NCBI GenBank assembly: GCA_022264855.1
Contig: JABYQU010000060.1
Coordinates: 124,001 to 188,000, forward strand
Reading direction: 5' to 3'
Source of the DNA: Lenzites betulinus
Taxonomy: Eukaryota > Basidiomycota > Agaricomycetes > Polyporales > Polyporaceae
Length of the DNA: 64,000 bases
Positions 1 to 10,125 of the stretch are shown here, in pieces. The notes beneath the pieces were generated by a model. It had not been told where the DNA came from. It saw only the letters and a list, made by a program, of their open reading frames with translations, and ran no database searches. Made by a program: the position numbers and the translations under genes. The first letter of the stretch is position 1. Each line of letters begins with the position of its first letter.

Positions 1-211
1 GCTACCACGCCGCCTCTCCGCTCGACGCGCACGGCATGTCCGAAGCCAAACTACGCCGCCATGGGGATCCCCGCGGAGAACCTCGTCAGGACCCGCGGGT
101 CGACTGTAGTTGCCGGAGACATACATGGAAGAGGTGCACAGCGAGAAGCCGCTGTCAGTGCAGCATGTGGGTGGCCCGGCACCAGATGTCGACGGTCGCA
201 TGCGGAGCAGC
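1..211 (+). other. Possible 3' end of an upstream gene, unassigned
   Basis: This edge segment precedes the SLX9 stop codon. The third forward frame is open from the window edge and reads like protein at first (YHAASPLDAHGMSEAKLRRH), but it then runs antisense through SLX9 in Arg/Cys-rich sequence. An AG acceptor sits in the middle (at about 90) and no good donor follows. It could be the tail of a gene starting outside the window or simply 3' UTR. No family is recognised. Confidence 0.2.
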
Positions 212-1094
212 TCAAGACGCGGCGCTCGGTGGCTCGTGTTTGATTAGCGTATTCTGCGCGTGCGTACGGATGGTCTGAAACGGATTCGCTGCGAATTCAG
301 GGGTGGCCAGGATCAAGGGGATGCGCATGCGCTCGACTTGGCTGCGAAAGAGCATGCGATGTGAGCATATGCATACGCGAGGAAGGCATTCGGGCACGTA
401 CAGCGCACGTTTCCTCTGGTTTTTGCTGAGCGGTACGCCCTTGCCCTCGCCGATCTGGCCTGGCTTGGGCTTTGCCCTTGCCTGCGCCTGGGGCTCTTCA
501 GTCGCGTCTGGCTCTTCGGCGCCGGCAGCGATAGTGTTCTGGACGGCGACGGGGATGGCATCTTCTACAGCAAAGATCGCGGCAGTCATGTCGCCCATGC
601 CGCCTGCGACCTGCTCCTTCGCCTTGCGTTTCACGCGGCGCTCATGGGACTTTGAGTACGGAGACCGAGACTGCTCGAGACCTGTGCAGCGGGCGCAGGG
701 TGCTGAGCGACTGCTTTGCGGGGGGATTCAGCGGGTGGTGGTGTACGTACGTTTGATGAATAGTTCGTGCTTCAGAGCTTGTTTCTCTTTTTTCTTCATC
801 GTGGGCCGAGGCTCTTCTTCAACAGCCATGTCCTCGAGTATCTCTGACGCCTAGTATTCATCATTGTCAGTTTTGGAGGTCACCGTCGTGAGGCCTATTC
901 ATATGGGAACTCACCGGACGTTCATCCTGTTCTCCGACATCGACATGCTCAACGGCATTATCTTGCGCGGCGAACTTGCGTTTGTTCAGCTTGACAGACT
1001 GCTCGTGTGCACCGCTGCGTCTGCGTTTCTCTTTGGGCTAACTTTCGATCGTCAGCGTCGAGCGCTCGTAGGATACGTCGACGACGCTCACCAT
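212..1094 (-). CDS. SLX9: Ribosome biogenesis protein SLX9
   Basis: SLX9 is a nucleolar factor for 18S rRNA processing and pre-40S export. The model has five exons (1092-1094, 915-1037, 751-850, 402-681, 212-341) giving 211 aa, and all junctions keep frame. Family signatures visible are the basic N-terminus MPKEKRRR, the central YSKSHERRVKRKAKEQ and the C-terminal SKNQRKRALQVERMRIPLIL followed by NPFQTIRTHAQNTL, which is the hallmark SLX9 tail. The first coding exon is only the ATG, followed directly by a GTGAGC donor; no in-frame ATG precedes the family N-terminus in exon 2. The gene is divergent from the SLC35F-like gene with 277 bp between the starts. Identity rests on the conserved motifs and is firm; only the single-codon first exon is unusual. 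Confidence 0.88.
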
Positions 1095-1371
1095 TGTAAC
1101 AAACGTCGGTGAGAGCACAAGTCACGGTCGATGGATGAGCACAAGCTGCTACTAGTATGATCGGGGAGGCGCCGAGAAAAGCGGGACCGGGCCGCAGACG
1201 CGGAAATTGCGTCTTGCGGTAGCGCGGTGTTGCCACAACGGCTGCCCGAGGGAGGACTCGCGCGCTCGCTGACTCCCTATCGCCCTCTCCTCCGCACTCG
1301 CACCATCGCCCTCGTCGTCCCCCTCGTCCCGCTCGCACCCACCTGGGCAATGCGCACAGCCTGAGGAGTTG

Positions 1372-3040
1372 ATGGACACCGAATCCGCACTTCTGCCCCG
1401 CGCAAGCTCTCGCGGCAAGTCCCACTCCCGAGTCCGCGCGCACGCGGCGGGCCGAAGGGATTATCTTGTCGGCATTCTCCTCCTCCTTGCCGTCGTTGTC
1501 CTCTGGACATCGTCCAACTTTGTCACCCAGGTCGGTCCGGTGCTATGTTCTCTGTCAACCGAATTCTAAATATCTTCTTTAGGACTTATTCCAGGATGGA
1601 TATGAGAAGCCGTTTCTGTGGGTTTCCGGGATGTCATACAGGGTCGTCCAGATGCTCACATCATGATCCAGCGTGACCTACCTCAACACGAGTGCATTTG
1701 CGCTCTATCTGCTGCCCTATGCGTACCGCAGATTCTATGCAAAGAGCTATCACGGGGGTAGCGGTGGGTAGGTTATCGTGCATCATACCCTGTTCAGTCC
1801 TCATCATTCTAGCGCAGCCGGCATGGGCATGCGCACGAAGGATACGAGCCCCTTGTCACCGACGTGGACGCGGCGGAGACATTAGCCGGTTCAGTGAGTT
1901 TACAACGGTACCGCGCGGCCCCATCCCTTCCATGGCTTATCGTCGCCGTGCGCATGTGCAGGATCCGGAGCCAAGTTCGGGAGAAGACCCCCTCTCCAAA
2001 CCTCTCACGACAAGGGAAACTGCCCAGCTTGCGGCGGTGTTCTGTTTCCTATGGTTCATCGCCAATTGGACGGTCAATGCGTCCCTGGATTTCACGAGTG
2101 TCGCTAGTGCCACTATTCTGTCCAGCATGAGCGGTGAGTCTATCTGCAACCTAGCCTCTCTAGGCGTAGCTTGCTGAGCTTATATTTGCGCAGGATTCTT
2201 CACTTTAGGTATTGGGCGCATCTTCCGTGTAGAAAGCCTCACGCTGGTAAAGATTGCCGCTGTGTTTACCAGGTCCGTCGGCTGTGTGGATCCCCGATGC
2301 TGCGTCACTGACTAGACCATACCCGCATACAGCTTTGTGGGAGTGGTTCTCGTATCTTTGTCCGACTCCGCGCAACCCGAGTCCTCTGCCCCACCGTTGG
2401 TCGGCGTTATGAATCTAGTATCTTTGCCAATACTTGGCGACGTGCTAGCTTTGCTCTCGGCCCTCTTTTACGCGCTCTATGTGACGCTCCTGAAAGTCCG
2501 GATCCGTTCCGAGGAGCGGATTGACATGCAGGTGTTCTTCGGCTTCGTCGGCCTGTTCAACATCCTCGCATGCTGGCCGATTGGTGTCGTCCTGCACCTC
2601 ACGGGCGTGGAGCCGTTTGAGCTGCCCAGCACAAGCAAGGCCGTGATGGCCCTGCTCATCAACGTACGTGTCCTGCCCCATTCCGCTGCGCGATCCCCAC
2701 TCCCGCTGCCCGAGCTAACCGGCGATTGCAGATGGCCATCACCCTCTCGAGCGACTACATCTACGTCATTGCGATGCTGAAGACTACGCCGCTCGTGGTC
2801 ACCGTCGGACTGAGTCTGACGATGCCCCTGGCCGTCCTGGGAGACTTCCTCCTCGGCCGCCCGGCACGCGCGCAGGTCATGGTGGGTGCGACGGTTGTTA
2901 TATTCAGCTTCCTCGCGCTTGGCTTCGAGGACTCGCGTAACACCGACGAGAAGGACCTCATCTCCGGGGCGCGGCTGGAGCAGGAGGCCGAGGGCGGCGC
3001 CGTGCGGCTAGGAGACGAGGAGGTGCCGTTGTCCGGGTAG
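1372..3040 (+). CDS. SLC35F5-type vacuolar/Golgi drug-metabolite transporter
   Basis: This is an EamA/DMT-superfamily membrane transporter of the SLC35F5 group (yeast YML018C, a vacuolar membrane protein); its substrate is unknown. The model has eight exons (1372-1530, 1583-1617, 1672-1767, 1818-1893, 1962-2133, 2194-2272, 2333-2663, 2732-3040), all in phase. Diagnostic segments are WTSSNFVTQ, then DLFQDGYEKPFLVTYLNTS across two introns, then LWFIANWTVNASLDFTSVAS and TILSSMSGFFTLGIGRIF. About ten hydrophobic segments are visible. A hydrophilic loop (around YEPLVTD) lies between transmembrane helices 2 and 3. Exon 2 is only 35 nt. The third donor and fourth acceptor have alternatives; I chose the pair that keeps frame. 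The protein ends in an acidic cytosolic tail. Confidence 0.85.
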
Positions 3041-3536
3041 TGTCATTCTGTTTAGATGTCTAGTTTGCCTCGTTGTACTGTTTGGTCTCGCCGTACACAC
3101 ATACCTTCCTATCGGTTATATTGTATTTCTGCAAATATCGCGGTCGTCTACGATCGGACGTGGTGTCAGAGACAGATGTCATTGACATTACAACATACAT
3201 GTGGCATTGCTAGGCAGGTGGGAGCAGCGTTACGTGGGGTTATATCACCGGATCTATGGTGCTTGGATGATGAGGGGGGAGCGGCAAATTCACAGACTAC
3301 GGATCAGGGGGTTACGGTACGGGGGGAGACCGGAACATTATCACTACACGGTGGTGACGAGACTGTTAATGGCACGGTTATGGTAGGTGGTGTAACAATA
3401 CAGCGTCGATAGAACGCAAGATGATCAAGATAATTGCATGTGCTGCACGAGAGAGAGAGCATGGCGACAGGGGGGTCCAGGCGAATAAGATAGCAATAGA
3501 GTTAGTGCACCAATCAGTCGAGGCCCGCCTGCGGCC
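3041..3536. other. Convergent intergenic region, no gene seen
   Basis: The 3' ends of the SLC35F-like gene (plus) and the NRPS-like gene (minus) face each other here. The sequence is moderately AT-rich compared with its flanks, has short open frames only, and should hold both 3' UTRs. No RNA gene or mobile element is recognised. Confidence 0.6.
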
Positions 3537-5326
3537 TCACTGGCAGGTGACGCCGTACATGCGGTCGAGCTCGTCCTTGAACGCCTCCTCGACTGCCCGC
3601 CGACGGATGTTGCCCTTCGTGGCTGTGCGCGGGAGGGTGTTGCGGGGGACAACGACGACGAAGCGCGCAGAGACGACGCGCTCGTGCATGTACCGACGCG
3701 TGTGGAAGGGCCGGATGCGGCGGATGATGTCGCGCTTCAGCTTCTCTGCATCCGCGCCCTCCGCTGCGGGCTCGACGAACAGCGCGGGCGACGGACGGCC
3801 GTTGCCGACGACGATGCAGGTCGCGACGAGGTCCGCGCAGGTCGCGAACACGTTGTCCTCGATGGCCTTCGTGTCACACCGGAGCGAGTTCTCGGACTTG
3901 ATCCAGTCGTCGTTGCGCCCGCGGTAGACGTACCGCCCCGGGGCGACCTCCACGAACAGATCCCCGGTGTGGTAGTTGCCGTCCTCGTGCCGGAGGGAGC
4001 GGTCGGGGCAGTCCGGGGAGGAGGCGTCGATGATGAGCTCGAGCAGCTGCGCGTTCGCGTTAGCGTACCCGCTCTCGGGATCGCTCTGCGCCGCAGGCTC
4101 GACGGGAACGAACAGGTATTGGGTGCCTGGGACGGGGCTGATCGTGTGCACCGCGTTCTGCGCGTCGTTCTCTGGCGAGACGAGCATGGAGCCGACCTCA
4201 GTGCTCCCGTAGCAGTTCATCAGCTTGATCCCGTTGCGGTACACCCACTCCTCATCTTCGGGAGACATCATCAGCCCCGAGATGAGGATCTCGTCAAGGC
4301 CCTGTAGGAGTGCGAGGAGCTTGGGGCTGTTGCGGGAGTTGCGAAGGTGATGGGTGAGGAAGGTAGGGAACTGGTTGATCCGCGAGAGGCCACAGCGCTG
4401 GACCATGTCGGCCAGCTCGTCCGATGAGAACGCCTGTTTCGTGAACTGGATGGTACAGGAGCCGTGTTGGATCATCCCGGAGAGCATGAATGTTTGGCCG
4501 AAATGGCATAGGCTACCCCTGTAGAAATCATTAAAACATGTCCTCAAAGCGCAGATGATCAAAGACTACTGACATCCAGACAGTAACGTCTTGTCGGCCG
4601 TTGCGCGAAGCTTTCGGCTTCATCGCTCTTGATGTCTTCGTCAGGGTGAAATCCCACCACGCATAGCTGCATGGTACGAGCTTCGGCCGCCCAGATGTCG
4701 AACCAGAGGTATGGAAGATCATCAGGGTGTCATCGCCGTTCGTGCTGGCGCGGTTCGGTGGCAGGGTCGCTTCCGATGATGGTAGTGTTCGCGCGTCCAC
4801 AGCGGTGTACGTCGGTACCGGGTTATGCGACAGAACGGAGGCGTAGGCGTCATCGTAAATGAGGGCCTTGCCGTTCGAGCGCTCCAGGAGTTCAAAGATG
4901 ATGTCGGGGTTGGGTAGACGAAGCGAGAAGAATTGTGGAATGTAACCAGCTCGAACGAGGCTGTATATGTGAAGTGCATCCACGTAGGTCATGCCACCAA
5001 GCCTATGAGCAGATTATTAGTCCCCGAACTGCGACCGTTGTCAAGGGGGAGACTTACCATAGTCCTACCACAGAGCGATAGGCGACCCCGTCGGCACTGA
5101 GTCTCTGTGTCCAGTACATTGCGAATCGTTCGACGTCTTGCCAAAATTCGCTGTAGGTGACAACATCCCATTGCTGCACGTCACCCGTTTCCGGGTCGAT
5201 GCGAGGGATGCGGAAGGCAGGTGCCTCGGGGTGCCTCGCGGCGGTCTCTTCGAGGATGGTGAGGTGTGTGCGGTACGCGGGCATGGTCAGGGAGTAGGTA
5301 ATGAGGACTTGGGAGTGAGCTGACAT
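3537..5326 (-). CDS. Stand-alone NRPS-like adenylation (AMP-binding) enzyme
   Basis: The product belongs to the ANL superfamily and should activate a carboxylic acid as an acyl-adenylate. The model has three exons (5058-5326, 4574-5002, 3537-4518), 559 aa, all in phase. Adenylation motifs are the A3 P-loop TSGSTSGRPK (about 188-197), A5 NCYGSTEVG (334-342), A7 YHTGDLF (415-421), A8 GRNDDWIKSE (from 433) and a C-terminal catalytic-type lysine in ATKGN (about 534). No thiolation, reductase or condensation domain follows the stop, so this is the compact Agaricomycete form rather than an A-T-R reductase. The neighbours are not biosynthetic genes, so no metabolite cluster is implied. The substrate cannot be deduced. 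Confidence 0.85.
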
Positions 5327-7292
5327 GTCGAGGAGCTTATATACGAATGACGCATGCGAGTGTGCGGATGCCCAGCCATGGTGATTGGACGGGTGTACCC
5401 GGTTGTCAATCTCAAACGCTCTGGAGAGAACAGCCAGTGTCAGTGCACACCTCTAACAATTGCCGCGCGAAACAGACATACGAGTGCCAAGGTACCGCGT
5501 ATGATGGAAGGGGGAGAGATCGAGGCGAGATCTGGAGTCCGGAGGGCTTGTCGCCGTGTTGAAACTGGGCAATAGCGGGTCAGGTGGGGAGCTGGGAATG
5601 GAGATGTCACGGTAGTTGGCCGAGTCAAAGAGACCACTGCCTCCAGTTGGAGCTGCGCTGCCGCCCGCGACGAGTCATGGTGCAGAGGTATAGGCAGCAA
5701 CCGTGCATTGCACTCGCACTCGTCGGGACTGTGCTGATGAAATCTGTGACAGATGAGCCGCGCACTGAGCAATCAAGTGTTGCGAACTTTGTCCGGGAAC
5801 TGCGGCCACGCGCAGGCGCGGGCAGACGACCTGTCTGCACGCGAGAACATGGGCGAATCGCCCGGACAGGCCGGCGGGCGGTCTGCGCCCGCAACCGTCC
5901 CCCCGAACCCGACCCGATGCCCTGGCAGTCGCCCCGCTCGGCTCACTCGTCTCGCGACGGCACTCCATCTAACGCCTTCGGGTGCATTCAGGATGCAGTG
6001 TCCCGCCACGTATAAGCAAAAGACCTGTGCAAGAACGCACAATCGGGCGTAGCACCAGAATACCTCTCACTAACCAGCACACAGCCGCAGCACAGCACTC
6101 TTGTAATGCCCGCATGGCTCCTGAGATGCGGTCAGTAAATCCGCGCTCCGAAACGGTTTGAGCTGTTCGACGAGGGAATGGCCTCGCTCGTTCAACCTGC
6201 AAGATATGTAACATGAGCGACGCAACTTGAACCAGCTGCCCTCTCTGTTCCGGCCTGTCTTCAGAATGTTGAGATTAGCATGTTACTCAGGCACCCTGGC
6301 ATGGCAAATCGCAAAGAACACTTCCTCGGACCTCCGTTCTGTTGTGCTGTCCAACTTCACGATGGTGTTTGCCTCTTCTGGCACGTTTGAGATCACCAAC
6401 TGCGATAGACTGCTGCAGTGCGCGGCGGATGACGTACCGAAGCATCCGGCGAGCGTTGTTCGGCCTGCACGGGATTACAACTAGTGTTTTAGTTGCCGGC
6501 TACCTTCCTCCAGCCGGGTAGAGGGCTCGCAACGTCGAGCTGGAACACGATTTGCATGCTACACGCGGCTCTGGAAATCAAGGTAAATGACCATGCAGCC
6601 GCCGCCACCGACAAAGCGGCGCCTGCCAAAGGACGATCGTTGGGCGTGAGGCTCAAACAAGAACACCGACGCGAACGCGACCGTCGGCGTGTCAGATGAG
6701 AGACCGGCGCACCCCACGAGCATCGCTGGTGCGTATGTATCGCAAATCTACGACAGCCTTTGGGGCATGGAGGAGAGTAATCACGATTCAAGAGGAGGTC
6801 GGTACGCACCAGCTGACTACAGTAATGTTGCTACTCCGCTGGGTGCACCATCGATAACGAAGAGCTTGGGCCGCCTGCGCATTTTAAACACATATCTGTG
6901 TCCTGGATACGCCCATGTGTGGAATGCGGTAGCTGTATTATAGCTGTGGACATCGCCCGCAGTTGGTGGCTGGGGACAAGCGGGACGGGCGCCAAGGGCG
7001 GAAGGCGCGGCCGGTTGAGTCGGGAAGTGCCGAGGTGCGGAGGCCAGACGCGAAAAGACTGTCACATCCCGGGTCGAGGTCGTCGTCGCGCGCGTTGGAC
7101 AACGACTCTTCCTCGACCTGCAGCCTCGACGCTTTGCATGTCCCTACATCTCCCCCGACTCGCCCCATAGCACTCATCCGTGCAGAGGTACGATGCCCTC
7201 TGCCATCTCACACCGACAAACCTGAACCCTTGCCCTCGTCCAGCTCACGGCGGCGACTCGGGGATATCCTCGCCCCGTCACCCTGGCTGTCC
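5327..7292. other. Long intergenic region, no gene recognised
   Basis: About 2 kb separate the NRPS-like gene start from the PPR gene start. Both strands show only short Arg/Pro/Cys-rich frames typical of GC-rich noncoding DNA. The segment should contain the divergent promoters and 5' leaders. The reading frame of the PPR gene stays open back to an ATG at 6963, but its composition upstream of 7293 looks untranslated. Confidence 0.5.
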
Positions 7293-9890
7293 ATGCCCTG
7301 GAGAGCCGGTCGGGATTTCAGGCATCTCTATCACGCCGCACACAATATACTGGAGAGAAGTCGCATCACACTTCACCCTATATGCTTGATTGCGAAGCCC
7401 CTCCACTTCAGTCCGGCTCTATGGCGGCCAGCAGCAGCTCTGCAGCTCAACCACTCTCACGGGACGGCGACAGGCAGCGTTCAGGACAGCGTCGACATAC
7501 CCATCCTCCCTGCGGACGAAGGCAAAGAAATGGTGTCAACTATTCTGAGGTGGAAGCCGCCAAGTGTGCACGTCGATGGAGGTCCGCCGGAGGTCCCGCC
7601 CCCTCCGAATATTCTATCCATCATCGACAGCGTGTTCGAATCCCATCCAGCCCGTCTCCCCACACTCGCAGACCTCAAGCGGTCGACCGCTACGAGCGAA
7701 CTTGCGCCGTACCTACGCCTCCCCCAACGGGCTCCTGCATTGGTCCATTACCTACTCGGTGCGAAGGACCATCGAAGTGCTCTCTGGATAATTCGAGTCG
7801 CTGTAGAGGGCGGTTACAGCTTTTCCCCAAAGTTCTATGGTCGGGTCGCGGAAACGTTAGCAGGGTTGAACAAGTGGAAGCTCATACCGGGCCTTATGTC
7901 CTTTGCAAGAGAACGGCTTGGGTACACCACCACGGGGCTGCTGAACTGGCGTTTGCAGGCACTTACGGAGTCTCGCCACTACCTCTCCCTTCAGGACGCA
8001 CTGGACATGTTCACCAAGGACCACGTCAGACCCTCTCGTTTCACCTACCATCTGGTCATCTCTATGCATCTTCGCAACCACGATCTTCACGCCGCTATGG
8101 CCAGCATTCGGGCTATGGAATCCGCTGGGTTTCGGGTGTCATCCAGAACTTGGGCTGTCATCCTCGCCAGTCACCGTTCGCTTGGTATAACACCTTCGGC
8201 CAGGACACAGGCGATGGCTGCTTTACAGACGGCCGACGACCGAACTGCAACTGCCATCCTCAACAACATTGTGCAGCTTCTCCTGGATGTTCACGACATG
8301 AACAGCGTCGTCGAGGTCTTGTCCATGGTGTCGCAACCTCGAGGAGACCCTCGCTCCGCCCCTGGGGTAGATTCCATCCCGGAAGACGGCGCTGTTGCGC
8401 GCGAGGATCTCCACCCACGACCGGCACCCTCACATCCCAGTCAAGTTTTTGTGAACGTCTCTACGTTCAACAAGTTACTCACCTACCTGGCCCAACAAGC
8501 CGATCTGGAACGGTCGATGGGGATTCTTCAGCAAATGCAGGCCGCGGATATCCTACCCAATGGCGACACGACGACCGCTCTGATGCGCCTTTATTTCAAC
8601 TGCGATCTCCCCAACGATGCCCTCCATATCGTTGCTGATGCTCTGCGTGACTTTCCTGCAGCCATTCTTCTCCTGCCCCGGATAGGCTTTTCTCCCACCA
8701 CCCCCGCGGAACACCCCATTTACCCGCGCACAGCTTCTCCGACCATCAGGCTCTTCAACACTCTCATTTGGGGCGTTTTGCAAGCTCAAGACGGGAAGGG
8801 TCTGCTCGGTTTGAAGACGGCGTTACGTATGATGCAGATTGCAAACATCGATGCCGACGCCACTACAGTGGCGATCCTTCTGTCATATCTCTACCGAGGC
8901 GAAAGCGCACGCCCGCGGGAGATGATCAGGACTGTCCGTGCCCTGATGTCGGCGGGTGTCGCCCCAACCGCGCAACATCTTCATGTCCTTGTGGGAGCTA
9001 TGTTGCGCGAGGAACGCGTCGTCGGTCATGCAGTGGGTTGGATGGTGAAGTCCTCTCCCGACCGCAGTAGCTCCCCGACGGGCGACCAGGCCAAGTCCGA
9101 TGACGCCCAGTATTCCCATCCCACCGCCGGTATCACATTCCCTCGCCGTCTTCGATACCGCGCCCTCATGCGGCCCATCGTTCAGTCCCTGGTCGACCGC
9201 GGTGTGCGGAGCGACCGCGTCACCTTCGCCCTGCGCATCAAGCACGACGCCTCGGTCCGACGCGACCTCGACGGCGCCCTCGCGTCGTTCCGGAAGATGG
9301 TCGAGTGCGGGATGCGCCCGAACGAGTACCACTACGGCGCGCTCATGGAGGGCTACACGAACGCAGGCGACATGCGCGGCGCGGCGGACTTAATGCGGGA
9401 GGCGGCGGACGCGGGCGTGCGCATCGACGTCAAGATGCACACCATCCTCGTCGCCGGCTACGCGCGCCTCGCGCAGCCGGTGCAGGCCCTCACGGCGTTC
9501 CGCGCCATGGTCGCGCTCGGGATTCGACCGGACGTGCCGGCCATCGACGCGCTCGTGAGCGCGTTCTTCCGCGCGCGGCGGCTGGGCGCGGCGCGGCGCG
9601 TGCTGCTCAAGCTGTGGCCCCAGATCGCGCCGATCTCGGACGAGCTGCGCCAGGCGTCCCTGCGCGAGCTGGCGGTCGCCTTTCGGGCTTTGCATGGGTC
9701 GAAGAAGGTCGCGCCGGAGAGGCTGTCGTCGCAGGAGCAGCGGATAATGAGGTGGAGGCTCAGGGACATCACGGGCGACTTGAAGGTCGCACTGGGGTAT
9801 CGGCGCAGGAAGGGAGACACGGAGTTACGACACGCTCGTTCTGTAGCATTGACACGCGCCCCGGATTATACAAGGGCCAAAACGCGTTAA
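7293..9890 (+). CDS. Pentatricopeptide-repeat (PPR) protein, probably mitochondrial
   Basis: This is a single-exon gene of about 865 codons. PPR proteins are helical-repeat RNA-binding factors that act on organellar transcripts. Helix-pair units are seen at VNVSTFNKLLTYLAQQADLE with its partner MGILQQMQAADILPN, at FRKMVECGMRPNEYHYGALM, at LMREAADAGVRIDVKMHTIL and at FRAMVALGIRPDVPAIDALV, the classic 35-residue spacing. The N-terminus from the ATG at 7293 is basic and hydrophobic with His/Arg, fitting a mitochondrial presequence. An in-frame ATG exists at 6963, but the extra residues look like translated leader. GC content rises towards the 3' end. It is most like the fungal Cyp or Dmr1-like PPR sets; no specific RNA target is assigned. 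Confidence 0.82.
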   Translation: MPWRAGRDFRHLYHAAHNILERSRITLHPICLIAKPLHFSPALWRPAAALQLNHSHGTATGSVQDSVDIPILPADEGKEMVSTILRWKPPSVHVDGGPPEVPPPPNILSIIDSVFESHPARLPTLADLKRSTATSELAPYLRLPQRAPALVHYLLGAKDHRSALWIIRVAVEGGYSFSPKFYGRVAETLAGLNKWKLIPGLMSFARERLGYTTTGLLNWRLQALTESRHYLSLQDALDMFTKDHVRPSRFTYHLVISMHLRNHDLHAAMASIRAMESAGFRVSSRTWAVILASHRSLGITPSARTQAMAALQTADDRTATAILNNIVQLLLDVHDMNSVVEVLSMVSQPRGDPRSAPGVDSIPEDGAVAREDLHPRPAPSHPSQVFVNVSTFNKLLTYLAQQADLERSMGILQQMQAADILPNGDTTTALMRLYFNCDLPNDALHIVADALRDFPAAILLLPRIGFSPTTPAEHPIYPRTASPTIRLFNTLIWGVLQAQDGKGLLGLKTALRMMQIANIDADATTVAILLSYLYRGESARPREMIRTVRALMSAGVAPTAQHLHVLVGAMLREERVVGHAVGWMVKSSPDRSSSPTGDQAKSDDAQYSHPTAGITFPRRLRYRALMRPIVQSLVDRGVRSDRVTFALRIKHDASVRRDLDGALASFRKMVECGMRPNEYHYGALMEGYTNAGDMRGAADLMREAADAGVRIDVKMHTILVAGYARLAQPVQALTAFRAMVALGIRPDVPAIDALVSAFFRARRLGAARRVLLKLWPQIAPISDELRQASLRELAVAFRALHGSKKVAPERLSSQEQRIMRWRLRDITGDLKVALGYRRRKGDTELRHARSVALTRAPDYTRAKTR

Positions 9891-10125
9891 TACATCGCGT
9901 ACAGTACTATCGATATCGCTAGCTCGAGAAGCCCCCCACAGCGCGGGGAGACACGGTGATCGGTTATGGGGGAATGACAGAGGAGGTGCACAGCATATGA
10001 GTTGTGGGGACGCGGATGTGTCAGTCTTTCTAAGGTTGTGGGCGGTGGCTATTGTACAGCGAACGGCAAGAGTGCATACTTAGTAAAGTAAGTTAGGAAG
10101 CAAGACAACAAATTCATATTTCGAC

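Noticed and set aside
7382..8638. A 418-codon plus-strand frame overlapping the PPR gene
   Set aside because: It overlaps the real PPR frame throughout, has no domain and a composition typical of an out-of-frame translation.
3537..9890. A secondary-metabolite cluster around the NRPS-like enzyme
   Set aside because: The neighbours (an SLC35F-type transporter and a PPR protein) are housekeeping types and no tailoring enzyme is present.
9305..9922. A 205-codon plus-strand frame inside the PPR gene
   Set aside because: It is an alternative frame of the GC-rich 3' part of the PPR gene, extremely rich in Arg, Ala and Gly; no domain.
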